A stretch of 64,000 nucleotides of DNA. Source: Pseudomonas chlororaphis. GTDB lineage: Bacteria > Pseudomonadota > Gammaproteobacteria > Pseudomonadales > Pseudomonadaceae. The position numbers and the translations under genes are program-made. Of this stretch, positions 8,695-16,947 are shown piece after piece (the stretch's first letter is position 1; every line of letters begins with the position of its first letter). The stretch covers positions 2,555,734 to 2,619,733 of the forward strand of contig CP011020.1 of the NCBI GenBank assembly GCA_001023535.1, in the 5' to 3' direction. The notes below the pieces were generated by a model. That model was given only the letters and a program-made list of their open reading frames with translations, did not search any database and was not told the DNA's origin.

Positions 8695-9291
8695 GTGAAA
8701 CAATTCATCGATTTCATCCCGCTGCTGCTGTTTTTCGTCGTCTACAAACTTGATCCGCGCAGCGTCGACATCGCTGGTCAATCCTTGACCGTAGGCGGTA
8801 TCTACAGCGCCACCGCGGTGCTGATCATCAGTTCCCTGGTGGTCTACGGCGCGCTGTTCATCTCCCAGCGCAAGCTGGAAAAGAGCCAGTGGCTGACCCT
8901 GATCGCCTGCCTGGTGTTCGGCAGCCTGACCCTGGCCTTCCACAGCGAAACCTTCCTCAAATGGAAAGCCCCGGTGGTCAACTGGCTGTTCGCCCTGGCC
9001 TTCATCGGCAGCCACTTCATCGGCGACCGCCTGCTGATCAAGCGCATCATGGGCCACGCCCTGAGCCTGCCGGACGTGATCTGGACCCGGCTGAACATCG
9101 CCTGGATCGCCTTCTTCCTGTTCTGCGGGGCCGCCAACCTGTTCGTGGCGTTCACATTCCAGGACTACTGGGTCGACTTCAAGGTCTTCGGCAGCCTGGG
9201 CATGACGCTATTGTTCCTGATTGGCCAGGGCATCTACCTGTCCCGTCACTTGCACGATACCGACACCACCACGCCAAACACCGAGGACTGA
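8695..9291 (+). CDS. yciB: Septation inner membrane protein YciB
   Basis: A small polytopic inner-membrane protein (198 aa) of the YciB/IspZ family, which affects septation and envelope integrity. It opens with the family sequence [21 protein letters not shown] and has five or six hydrophobic segments. The GTG at 8695 is chosen because the family begins exactly here; upstream in-frame codons overlap the divergent rnm gene. It is followed 1 bp after its stop by the YciI gene, so the two are one transcript. The molecular function in the family is not well defined. Confidence 0.9.
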   Translation: MKQFIDFIPLLLFFVVYKLDPRSVDIAGQSLTVGGIYSATAVLIISSLVVYGALFISQRKLEKSQWLTLIACLVFGSLTLAFHSETFLKWKAPVVNWLFALAFIGSHFIGDRLLIKRIMGHALSLPDVIWTRLNIAWIAFFLFCGAANLFVAFTFQDYWVDFKVFGSLGMTLLFLIGQGIYLSRHLHDTDTTTPNTED

Positions 9292-9292
9292 C

Positions 9293-9592
9293 ATGCTCTA
9301 CGCAATCATTGCCACCGACGTCGCCAACTCCCTGGAAAAACGCCTGGCCACTCGCCCCGCGCACCTTGAGCGCCTGCAACAGCTCACCGCCGAAGGCCGC
9401 GTCGTGCTGGCCGGCCCGCATCCGGCCGTAGACAGCAATGACCCGGGCGCCGCCGGTTTCACCGGCAGCCTGACCGTGGCCGAGTTCGACTCCCTCGCCG
9501 ACGCGCAAGCCTGGGCCGAGGCCGACCCGTTCGTGAAGGCCGGCGTCTACGCCAGCGTCGTGGTCAAGCCGTTCAAGCAAGTCCTGCCGTAA
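9293..9592 (+). CDS. yciI: YciI-family protein
   Basis: A 99-residue ferredoxin-like-fold protein of the YciI/YCII family ([18 protein letters not shown]; then [12 protein letters not shown] and DPFVKAGVY). The conserved His-Asp pair in this family is usually read as a catalytic or ligand-binding dyad, but no reaction is established for close relatives. The ATG lies 1 bp after the yciB stop, and the yciB-yciI pairing matches enterobacteria, supporting co-transcription. Confidence 0.88.
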   Translation: MLYAIIATDVANSLEKRLATRPAHLERLQQLTAEGRVVLAGPHPAVDSNDPGAAGFTGSLTVAEFDSLADAQAWAEADPFVKAGVYASVVVKPFKQVLP

Positions 9593-9699
9593 ATCCCCCA
9601 GGTGCAATGAGCCTGCACGGCTCATTGCGCTCAATTGCTCATTGTTCTCGTTTGCCTGCCGACAACCTGTCTAATCTCGATTGGAATCCAGGAGTTGCA

Positions 9700-10110
9700 A
9701 TGCGCAAAGGTCCGTTGTGCCTGTTGTTGGTCACGTTGGCGATCGGGGCCCCCGCCCATGGCGAGGAAAGCACCGAGGGCAGTCATTCGGCGCCCTTGTC
9801 CCTGAGCGCCGGTAGCCAGATCGCCGAGCTGCAACAGCGCTTGAAAGACAGCGAGCGCCAGCGTGAAGAACTGAGCAAACAACTGCAAAACGCCGACGGC
9901 GAGCGCGAAAGTGCCTTGCTGGGCCGGTTGCGCCAGGAAAACCAGCGCCTGAAACTGCAACTCAAGGAAGCCCAGGCGAGCCCGCTGCCACGGCTGCTGA
10001 CCGATCAGCAACAATGGTTCGTGATTGGTGCCGGGGTAGCGCTATTGGCCCTGCTCTGCGGTATCTTTGCCAGCGGTGGACGCAGACGACGTCGGCAATG
10101 GCTAAATTGA
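9700..10110 (+). CDS. Periplasmic coiled-coil, single-TM small protein
   Basis: A 136-residue protein with CAGGAG just upstream of its ATG. It has a cleavable-looking signal peptide (residues 1-20, ending PAHG), then a heptad-rich coiled coil of about 50 residues (QIAELQQRLKDSERQREEL onward). A hydrophobic segment (WFVIGAGVALLALLCGIF) and a basic RRRRRQ tail at the cytosolic end follow. The design resembles the C-terminal half of YgiM/TIGR04211-type envelope proteins without their SH3 domain. Some annotations call such proteins translation initiation factor 2, for which there is no support here. It ends 7 bp before the cpxR-like gene, so it may belong to that stress operon. Confidence 0.75.
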   Translation: MRKGPLCLLLVTLAIGAPAHGEESTEGSHSAPLSLSAGSQIAELQQRLKDSERQREELSKQLQNADGERESALLGRLRQENQRLKLQLKEAQASPLPRLLTDQQQWFVIGAGVALLALLCGIFASGGRRRRRQWLN

Positions 10111-10117
10111 GTGAGTC

Positions 10118-10795
10118 ATGAGCGAGCTGTTACTGATAGATGATGACCAGGAGCTGTGTGAGCTCCTGGTGAGCTGGCTGGGCCAGGAAGGTTTTCAGGT
10201 CCGGGCCTGCCACGATGGCCAGAGTGCCCGCAAGGCGCTGGCCGAGGCCTCCCCCGCGGCGGTCGTGCTGGATGTGATGCTGCCCGATGGCAGCGGCCTG
10301 GAACTGCTCAAGCAATTGCGCAACGACCACCCGGAATTGCCGGTGGTGATGCTCTCGGCCCGGGGCGAACCGCTGGACCGCATCCTGGGCCTGGAGCTGG
10401 GCGCCGACGATTACCTGGCCAAGCCCTGCGACCCACGTGAACTCACCGCCCGCCTGCGCGCCGTGTTGCGTCGCAGCCACCCGACGGCAGTGTCCAGCCA
10501 GATCGAACTGGGCGACCTGACCTTCAGCCCGGTACGCGGCGTGGTCAGCATCGACGAACAGGAACAGACCCTCACCGTTTCCGAAAGCCGCCTGCTCGAA
10601 GCCTTGCTCAAGCAACCGGGCGAGCCGCTGGACAAGCAGGAACTGGCGCAGATCGCCCTGGGCCGCAAGCTCACCCTCTACGATCGCAGCCTCGACATGC
10701 ATGTCAGCAACCTGCGCAAGAAAATCGGCCCCCACCCCGACGGCCGCCCGCGCATCGTGGCGCTGCGCAGCCGGGGTTACTACTACAGCCTCTAG
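10118..10795 (+). CDS. cpxR: OmpR-family response regulator, CpxR-like
   Basis: A 225-residue regulator: receiver domain with the acidic pair D8-D9-D10, phospho-acceptor Asp52 (VVLDVMLPDG) and Lys in DYLAKP, then a winged-helix DNA-binding domain ending GYYYSL. It faces a Spy/CpxP-like gene and a histidine kinase downstream, the order regulator - spy-like - kinase that P. aeruginosa uses for CpxR/CpxS (PA3204-PA3206). Envelope stress control is inferred from that context. The stop is followed by a REP pair, so the rest of the locus may be transcribed separately. Confidence 0.8.
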   Translation: MSELLLIDDDQELCELLVSWLGQEGFQVRACHDGQSARKALAEASPAAVVLDVMLPDGSGLELLKQLRNDHPELPVVMLSARGEPLDRILGLELGADDYLAKPCDPRELTARLRAVLRRSHPTAVSSQIELGDLTFSPVRGVVSIDEQEQTLTVSESRLLEALLKQPGEPLDKQELAQIALGRKLTLYDRSLDMHVSNLRKKIGPHPDGRPRIVALRSRGYYYSL

Positions 10796-10810
10796 AAAAT
10801 CCCCGATCCC

Positions 10811-10943
10811 CTGTGGCGAGGGAGCTTGCTCCCGCTGGGCTACGAAGTAGCCCCAAAATCTCACCCTGTGGCCCATCAGGCCAAACACCGTCATTGCATG
10901 GGGAGGGCTTCGCCCTCCAGCGGGAGCAAGCTCCCTCGCCACG
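10811..10943. repeat. REP pair, family B
   Basis: Inverted copies of CTGTGGCGAGGGAGCTTGCT-type palindromes (10811-10840 and 10917-10943). The left copy is followed by a second small hairpin, GGGCTAC-GAA-GTAGCCC. Confidence 0.8.
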
Positions 10944-10985
10944 GGGTTTGTACCGATCGTTTTGTCAGGATCATCCCAAACCGTC

Positions 10986-11001
10986 TTTACCCAAGCTTTA
11001 C
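10986..11001 (-). promoter_or_regulatory. Candidate CpxR box upstream of spy-like gene
   Basis: The site reads TTTAC-N6-TTTAC on the + strand, which is GTAAA-N6-GTAAA on the other. It matches the GTAAA direct-repeat architecture known for CpxR and lies about 83 bp before the Spy-like start codon. Confidence 0.45.
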
Positions 11002-11083
11002 CCAGCCCTGACCGCCGCTGACCTTGCTCTGCGTAATCTGCACACATCCGGAACTGACCGGGAACGAGACAAGGAGAAACACC

Positions 11084-11521
11084 ATGCGCAAGACCCTTAT
11101 CGCTCTGATGTTCGCAGCTGCCCTGCCCACCGTTGCCATGGCCATGCCTGAAGGCCCCGGCCCGATGGGCCCGATGGACGGCCCGCGTCACGGTGGCCAG
11201 ATGCACGACAAAGGCCCGTACAGCCAACTGGACCTGAGCCGCGAACAGCGCCAGCAGATCCGCAAGATCATGGACGAACAACGCCACGAACGCCGCGAGC
11301 TGGTAGAAAAGTACCTGGCCAAGTTGTCGCCCGCCGATCAGAAGGCCATGCAGGACGAAATGGCGGCCCGGCATGAAAAAGTCGACGCCCAGATCCGCGG
11401 GCTGCTCAAGCCTGAACAACAGAAAGAGTTCGACGCGATCCAGAAGAAACAGGCCGAGCGTCGCGCCGAATGGGCCGAATTCAAGGCCTGGAAAGCGCAA
11501 CAGCCGCAAAAAGCGCAATAA
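11084..11521 (+). CDS. Spy/CpxP-like periplasmic protein
   Basis: A 145-residue secreted protein: signal peptide MRKTLIALMFAAALPTVAMA, a Met/Pro/Gly/His-rich linker (MPEGPGPMGPMDGPRHGG), then a helical LTXXQ-type domain (LDLSREQRQQIRKIMDEQR). Spy and CpxP relatives are periplasmic chaperones or feedback inhibitors of the Cpx kinase, and the His/Met-rich segment could bind metal. A strong AAGGAG precedes the ATG. The gene lies between the regulator and kinase genes and behind a candidate CpxR box, which fits autoregulation of the pathway. Confidence 0.85.
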   Translation: MRKTLIALMFAAALPTVAMAMPEGPGPMGPMDGPRHGGQMHDKGPYSQLDLSREQRQQIRKIMDEQRHERRELVEKYLAKLSPADQKAMQDEMAARHEKVDAQIRGLLKPEQQKEFDAIQKKQAERRAEWAEFKAWKAQQPQKAQ

Positions 11522-11538
11522 TGCGCTGAAGTCATCCA

Positions 11539-11571
11539 GCCCAACGGCAAACCGCCGTTGGGCTTTCTTTG
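11539..11571 (+). terminator. Hairpin between spy-like and kinase genes
   Basis: CCAACGGC (11541-11548) pairs with GCCGTTGG (11554-11561), followed by GCTTTCTTTG. It is probably a partial terminator that favours the abundant periplasmic protein over the kinase. Confidence 0.6.
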
Positions 11572-11587
11572 TTTTCGAGGATTTACC

Positions 11588-12928
11588 GTGCGTTCATTGT
11601 TCTGGCGCATCCTGGCCAGTTTCTGGCTGGCCATCGCCCTGGTTGCCGGGCTGTCTATTCTCATGGGCCACATGCTGAACCAGGACGCATGGATCCTCAG
11701 TCGCCACCCGGGGCTCAACACCCTGGCTGAAGAATGGACGCAAACCTATGAAAGCCAGGGCGAGGACGCCGCGCAGGAGATCCTGCAACAGCGCAAGCGC
11801 CAGTACCACATCGACGTCCAGGTGCTCAACGAAAGCGGCGACCCGGTGGTGCGCGGCACCTTCCCGCGTCGCGCCGCGGCGTTCGAGGCCCGGCAGAACA
11901 ACGACGACCGGCGCCTGCCCTGGCGGCGGCTGACCGACGAATTCACCAGCGCCAAGAGCGGCGACACGTACCTGTTCATCTATCGCATTCCCCACCCCGA
12001 ACTGGATGCCTGGCACCGTGGAAGCCTGCTCTGGCCCCTCAGTGCCCTGGGAATCGCGCTGGTGGTGCTGACCTTGTTCAGCCTGCTGGTGACGCTCTCC
12101 ATCACTCGCCCATTGAGCCGCCTGCGGGGCGCAGTGCACGACCTCGGCCAGGCCACCTACCAACAGAACAGCCTGGCCAAGCTGGCCGCCCGGCGAGACG
12201 AGTTCGGCGTGCTGGCCACCGACTTCAACCGCATGGGGGCCCGCTTGCAAAGCCTGATCGGCAGCCAGCGGCAACTGTTGCGCGACGTATCCCACGAGTT
12301 GCGTTCGCCCCTGGCGCGACTGCGCATTGCCCTGGCGCTGGCGGAACGGGCAAGCCCCGAGGAGCGCGAAAAACTCTGGCCGCGCCTGACCCGCGAATGC
12401 GACCGCCTGGAAGCGCTGATCAGTGAAATCCTGGTCCTGGCCCGGGTCGATGCCGACAACGCCAGCGCCGAGGACATCGAGCTGAACAGCCTGTTGGTCA
12501 ACCTGCAAAAAGATGCGCAGTTGGCGTCGACAGAACAAAGCGTGCAGTTGAACGCTGAGCCGAACCTGAACCTCAAGGGCTGGCCGACCATGATCGAACG
12601 GGCCGTGGACAACCTGCTGCGCAACGCCCAGCGCTTCAACCCCGTCGGCCAGCCGATCGAAATGCGCGCGCTGCGCCAGGGGGAGCGGATCATCATCAGC
12701 GTGCGTGACCATGGGCCGGGGGTGGAAGCCGAACACCTGGGCCAGTTGGGCGAACCGTTCTACCGCGCGCCCGGGCAGACCGCCGCCGGCCACGGCCTGG
12801 GCCTGGCCATCGCCCGCCGCGCCGCCGAGCGTCACGGTGGCGCGCTGGTGCTGGCCAATCACCCTGGGGGCGGCTTCATCGCCAGCCTGGAGCTGCCATT
12901 GGTGCCCGGCGCGGTCGTTCAGCCTTAA
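11588..12928 (+). CDS. cpxA: Sensor histidine kinase, CpxA-like
   Basis: Inner-membrane kinase of 446 residues: TM1 (about 5-25), a periplasmic domain of about 120 residues, TM2 (around 150-170) and HAMP (TRPLSRLRGAVHDLG). The dimerisation/phosphorylation helix carries DVSHELRSPLARLR (His236), and the ATP-binding domain has N, G1 and G2 boxes (NLLRNAQRF, DHGPGV, GHGLGLAI). The GTG at 11588 is chosen because GAGG lies 8 nt upstream and the TM1 residues follow directly. It probably phosphorylates the regulator encoded at 10118. In Pseudomonas the equivalent is called CpxS. Confidence 0.85.
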   Translation: MRSLFWRILASFWLAIALVAGLSILMGHMLNQDAWILSRHPGLNTLAEEWTQTYESQGEDAAQEILQQRKRQYHIDVQVLNESGDPVVRGTFPRRAAAFEARQNNDDRRLPWRRLTDEFTSAKSGDTYLFIYRIPHPELDAWHRGSLLWPLSALGIALVVLTLFSLLVTLSITRPLSRLRGAVHDLGQATYQQNSLAKLAARRDEFGVLATDFNRMGARLQSLIGSQRQLLRDVSHELRSPLARLRIALALAERASPEEREKLWPRLTRECDRLEALISEILVLARVDADNASAEDIELNSLLVNLQKDAQLASTEQSVQLNAEPNLNLKGWPTMIERAVDNLLRNAQRFNPVGQPIEMRALRQGERIIISVRDHGPGVEAEHLGQLGEPFYRAPGQTAAGHGLGLAIARRAAERHGGALVLANHPGGGFIASLELPLVPGAVVQP

Positions 12929-12976
12929 GCGATTGGCTACGCTGCTCCACACAGGGCCTGCGGCGAACGCGGCGCC

Positions 12977-13067
12977 CTGTGGGAGCGGGCTCGCTCGCGA
13001 AGACACCAGCGCAGCCAGCATCCACGCAACCTGACCCACCGATTTCGCGAGCAAGCCGCCCCCACAT
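12977..13067. repeat. REP pair, family A (diverged)
   Basis: A unit at 12978-13002 and a more diverged inverted unit at 13041-13067 lie between the kinase gene and the di-haem gene. Confidence 0.75.
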
Positions 13068-13172
13068 GAAACCGTGTCCGTCGCACTGAACCAAACGATA
13101 ATCCCTCTTATTCAAACTGCCCCGCCCTGTTAGACTCTGCGCCCTCGTTTCATTCATCTCCCAGGTTGCCCG

Positions 13173-14600
13173 ATGCCGTCGTTGCCTCTTCGTCTATGCG
13201 CACTGTTCATGGCCCTGGGCCTGAGTGCCTGCGACGATGCCCCGCGTTTTACCCAGGCCGAGCCCGGTGAAGCGCGGTCCGGTGGCGCAGCGACGGTCCG
13301 CAAGACCGACCAGAACGCCTTCTCCCTGCCCTCGGCCAACCTGCCGCCGTCGAGACGTGTGGATTTCAGCGTCGGCAACAGCTTCTTCCGCAGCCCCTGG
13401 GTGATCGCCCCGTCGACCACCACCGCCCGCGATGGCCTCGGGCCGTTGTTCAACACCAACGCCTGCCAGAACTGCCACATCAAGGACGGTCGCGGTCATC
13501 CACCCGCGCCGGACGCCACCACGGCGGTGTCCATGCTGGTGCGCCTGTCGATTCCCGACGCGCCGCCCTACGCCAAGGTCATCGAACAGTTGGGGGTGGT
13601 GCCCGAACCGGTCTATGGCGGCCAGTTGCAGGACATGTCCGTGCCCGGCGTGGTGCCCGAAGGCAAGGTGCGGGTCGACTACAGCCCCGTCCCGGTACGC
13701 TTCAAGGACGGCACCCTGGTCGAACTGCGCAAGCCCACCCTGCAGATCACCCAGCTCGGCTACGGGCCGATGCACCCGGACACGCGTTTCTCCGCCCGCG
13801 TCGCACCGCCGATGATCGGCCTTGGGTTGCTGGAGGCCATCCCCGAGCAAGCCATCCTGGCGAACGCCGAGGCCCAGGCGCAGGCGAAGAACGGCATCGC
13901 GGGCCGCCCCAACCAGGTCTGGGACGATGCCCAGCAGAAAACCGTCCTGGGGCGATTCGGCTGGAAGGCCGGGCAACCCAACCTCAACCAGCAGAATGTC
14001 CACGCCTTCTCGGGCGACATGGGCCTGACCACCCGCCTGCGTCCCTTCGACGACTGCACCGAACCCCAGGTCGATTGCCGGCGAGCGCCCAATGGCAACG
14101 GCCCGGACGGTGAGCCGGAGGTCAGCGACAACATCCTTCGGCTGGTGCTGTTCTACAGCCGCAACCTCGCCGTGCCAGCCCGCCGCGAGGTGAATTCGCC
14201 CGACGTGCTGGCGGGCAAGAATCTGTTTTTCCAGGCCGGCTGCCAGTCCTGCCACACACCCAAATACACCACGTCCGCCAATGCGGCCGAGCCGGAGCTG
14301 GCCAACCAGGTCATCCGCCCCTACACCGACTTGCTGTTGCACGACATGGGTGAGGGCCTGGCTGACAACCGCAGCGAATTCAAGGCCGGTGGCCGCGACT
14401 GGCGCACGCCGCCGTTGTGGGGAATCGGCCTGACCGAAACCGTCAACGGCCATACCCAGTTCCTGCATGACGGGCGCGCCCGCAACCTGCTCGAAGCCGT
14501 GCTGTGGCATGGCGGCGAAGCACAAGCGGCGCAGCGCCAGGTTCTATCGTTCGATGCCGGGCAACGCGCCGCGTTGCTGGCCTTCCTGAATTCCCTTTAA
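13173..14600 (+). CDS. Di-haem oxidoreductase family lipoprotein (DUF1111)
   Basis: Exported c-type cytochrome of 475 residues. A lipoprotein signal ends LGLSAC (Cys near residue 20). Two haem-binding CXXCH sites, CQNCH (around 101) and CQSCH (around 362), and distal TPPLWGIGLTE and FLHDGRA motifs identify the thiol-oxidoreductase/di-haem family related to bacterial cytochrome c peroxidases. It is the first of three genes (di-haem, imelysin, DUF1513) that are also adjacent in P. aeruginosa next to mexVW, where another imelysin gene (icmP) precedes them. That gene is absent here. A role in periplasmic iron handling is inferred, not shown. Confidence 0.82.
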   Translation: MPSLPLRLCALFMALGLSACDDAPRFTQAEPGEARSGGAATVRKTDQNAFSLPSANLPPSRRVDFSVGNSFFRSPWVIAPSTTTARDGLGPLFNTNACQNCHIKDGRGHPPAPDATTAVSMLVRLSIPDAPPYAKVIEQLGVVPEPVYGGQLQDMSVPGVVPEGKVRVDYSPVPVRFKDGTLVELRKPTLQITQLGYGPMHPDTRFSARVAPPMIGLGLLEAIPEQAILANAEAQAQAKNGIAGRPNQVWDDAQQKTVLGRFGWKAGQPNLNQQNVHAFSGDMGLTTRLRPFDDCTEPQVDCRRAPNGNGPDGEPEVSDNILRLVLFYSRNLAVPARREVNSPDVLAGKNLFFQAGCQSCHTPKYTTSANAAEPELANQVIRPYTDLLLHDMGEGLADNRSEFKAGGRDWRTPPLWGIGLTETVNGHTQFLHDGRARNLLEAVLWHGGEAQAAQRQVLSFDAGQRAALLAFLNSL

Positions 14601-14628
14601 ACGTATTCTCCGACCACGGGAGCCCGAC

Positions 14629-15693
14629 ATGTTCCGTCCCAAGCTGTTGTTCACCAGCCTCGCCGCCCTGGCCCTCGGCGCCTGCTCGCCCCAGGACCCG
14701 CAAGCGGTCACCTCGGCGGCCATCGCCAAGCAAGTGATCCTGCCGACCTACAGCCGCTGGGTCGACGCCGACCGGCAGTTGGCGAGCAGCGCCCTGGCGT
14801 TCTGCCAAGGCAAGGAAACCCTGGAAACCGCCCGCGCCGATTTCCTCAAGGCGCAAAAAGCCTGGGCCGAGCTGCAACCGCTGCTCATCGGCCCGCTGGC
14901 CGAAGGCAACCGTGCCTGGCAGGTCCAGTTCTGGCCGGACAAGAAAAACCTGGTGGGCCGTCAGGTCGAGCAACTGATCAACAGCGAACCGCAGATCGAC
15001 GCCGCCGGCCTGGCCAAGTCCAGTGTCGTAGTCCAGGGCCTGTCGGCCTACGAGTACCTGCTGTTCGACGCCAAGATCGACATGGCCGACGCCGCGCAAA
15101 AGGCCAAGTACTGCCCGTTGCTGATCGCCATCGGCGAACGCCAGAAACAACTGGCCGAAGAGATCCTGTCGCGCTGGAACACCAACGACGGCATGCTCGC
15201 CCAGATGAGCAAGTTCCCGAACCAGCGTTACGCCGACTCCCATGAAGCCATCGCCGATCTGCTGCGGGTCCAGGTCACCGCCCTCGACACCCTGAAGAAA
15301 AAACTCGGCACGCCAATGGGCCGCCAGAGCAAAGGGGTGCCGCAACCGTTCCAGGCCGACGCCTGGCGCAGCCAGTCCTCGCTGCAAGGCCTGGAAGCCA
15401 GCCTGAGCGCGGCCCGGACCGTCTGGGCAGGCGTGGACAACAAGGGTCTGCGCGGCCTGTTGCCCAGCGAGCAGAAGCCACTGGCCGACAAGATCGATGC
15501 CGCCTACGATGCCTCACTGAAACTGTTCGCCAGCAGCCAGCGTTCGCTGACCGAAATGCTCAACGACGACGCCGGACGCCAGCAACTCAACGATTTGTAC
15601 GACAGCCTCAACGTCGTCCACCGCCTGCACGAAGGCGAACTGGCCAAGGCGTTGGGCGTTCAACTGGGCTTCAACGCCAACGACGGTGACTGA
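14629..15693 (+). CDS. Imelysin-family lipoprotein
   Basis: A 354-residue lipoprotein: the signal ends ALALGACS, followed by an all-helical imelysin domain with the GxHxxE-type region altered. The segments VILPTYSRWVDADRQL and LSAYEYLLFD are characteristic. Imelysins (EfeO/IrpA/ICMP relatives) are periplasmic proteins tied to iron uptake, probably as metal binders rather than peptidases. GGGAG precedes the ATG, 28 bp behind the di-haem gene. The DUF1513 gene follows 2 bp after its stop, so all three are one transcript. Confidence 0.85.
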   Translation: MFRPKLLFTSLAALALGACSPQDPQAVTSAAIAKQVILPTYSRWVDADRQLASSALAFCQGKETLETARADFLKAQKAWAELQPLLIGPLAEGNRAWQVQFWPDKKNLVGRQVEQLINSEPQIDAAGLAKSSVVVQGLSAYEYLLFDAKIDMADAAQKAKYCPLLIAIGERQKQLAEEILSRWNTNDGMLAQMSKFPNQRYADSHEAIADLLRVQVTALDTLKKKLGTPMGRQSKGVPQPFQADAWRSQSSLQGLEASLSAARTVWAGVDNKGLRGLLPSEQKPLADKIDAAYDASLKLFASSQRSLTEMLNDDAGRQQLNDLYDSLNVVHRLHEGELAKALGVQLGFNANDGD

Positions 15694-15695
15694 TC

Positions 15696-16793
15696 ATGCT
15701 TCGACGTCAGGCCCTGGCCCTGGGCAGCTTGCTGCTCGGCGCCGTTACCCTGGGTGGCTGGACGCTGTTCAAGCAAAAGGACAAGCAACCGCTGCTGCTT
15801 TCGGCGCGGGACGATGGTGATGGCCGGCATTACGCCGTGGGCTATCGACTGGACGGCACTCGGGCGTTCGCCACCCAGGTCGGCCAGCGCTGCCACGACA
15901 TCATCAACCACCCCACCCGGCCGATCGCCTTGTTCGTCGCCCGTCGCCCAGGCACCGAAAGCTACCTGATCGACCTGCGCGACGGTACGCTGCTGCAAAC
16001 CGTCACCTCGCTGCCCGACCGGCATTTCTATGGTCACGCAGTGATCCACCGCGGCGGCGAGTGGTTGTACGCCACCGAGAACGATACCCGCGATCCGGGG
16101 CGCGGCCTGTTGGGCGTGTACCGATTCGAAGGCGAACGGCTGGTCCACAGCGGCGAAATCCCCACCCACGGCATCGGCCCGCACCAGGTGTCCTGGATGC
16201 CCGACGGCGAGACCCTGGTGGTGGCGAACGGTGGCATCCGGACCGAAGCCGAGAGCCGGGTCGAGATGAACCTCGATGCCATGGAACCGAGCCTGGTGCT
16301 GATGCAGCGTGACGGCACGCTGCTGAGCAAGGAAACCCTGCCCCAGTCGATGAACAGCGTGCGGCACCTGGGCATCGCCAGCGACGGCACCATCGTTTCC
16401 GGCCAGCAGTTCATGGGCGATGCCCACGAGTCTTCGCAACTGGTGGCGATCAAGCGACCGGGCGAGCCGTTCCAGGCCTTCCCGGTGCCCGAGCAGCAAT
16501 TGCAGGCGATGGGGCACTACACCGCCAGTGTCGCCGTGCACAGCGAGCTGCGCCTGGTAGCCCTGACCGCACCCCGTGGCAACCGTTTCTTCATCTGGGA
16601 CCTGGACACCGGTGAAGCGCGCCTGGATGCCCCCCTGCCAGACTGCGCGGGCGTGGGCGCCGTGGCCGACGGTTTCGTCGTCACGTCGGGCCAGGGGCGT
16701 TGCCGCTACTACGATTGTCGGCAGACACAACTGGTTGCAAAGCCGCTCGATCTGCCCGCGGGGCTCTGGGACAACCATTTGCATCTGGTCTGA
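15696..16793 (+). CDS. DUF1513 beta-propeller-like protein
   Basis: A 365-residue exported protein. The N-terminus MLRRQALALGSLLLG has paired arginines before a hydrophobic stretch, suggesting a Tat or lipid-free Sec signal. The rest consists of repeated beta-strand segments (HYAVGYRLDG, HGIGPHQVSWMPDGETLVVAN, VRHLGIASDGTIVSG) as in a seven-bladed propeller. The family has no established reaction. It always travels with imelysin and di-haem genes, which suggests a common periplasmic iron-linked function. The ATG lies 2 bp after the imelysin stop. Confidence 0.8.
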   Translation: MLRRQALALGSLLLGAVTLGGWTLFKQKDKQPLLLSARDDGDGRHYAVGYRLDGTRAFATQVGQRCHDIINHPTRPIALFVARRPGTESYLIDLRDGTLLQTVTSLPDRHFYGHAVIHRGGEWLYATENDTRDPGRGLLGVYRFEGERLVHSGEIPTHGIGPHQVSWMPDGETLVVANGGIRTEAESRVEMNLDAMEPSLVLMQRDGTLLSKETLPQSMNSVRHLGIASDGTIVSGQQFMGDAHESSQLVAIKRPGEPFQAFPVPEQQLQAMGHYTASVAVHSELRLVALTAPRGNRFFIWDLDTGEARLDAPLPDCAGVGAVADGFVVTSGQGRCRYYDCRQTQLVAKPLDLPAGLWDNHLHLV

Positions 16794-16947
16794 AGCCAAT
16801 GTGCAGCTTACGGGCGCCAAGCGCCCGTAAATCCAGGAATAATCCCACACGACACAGCGCCCATGTCCGTCTGGAAACCCCGCCGCACTCGGAGTAATGT
16901 GCCCGCCTGATTGTCTTTTCTCTCGGTTCTTTCCAAGGAAGTGGAAC

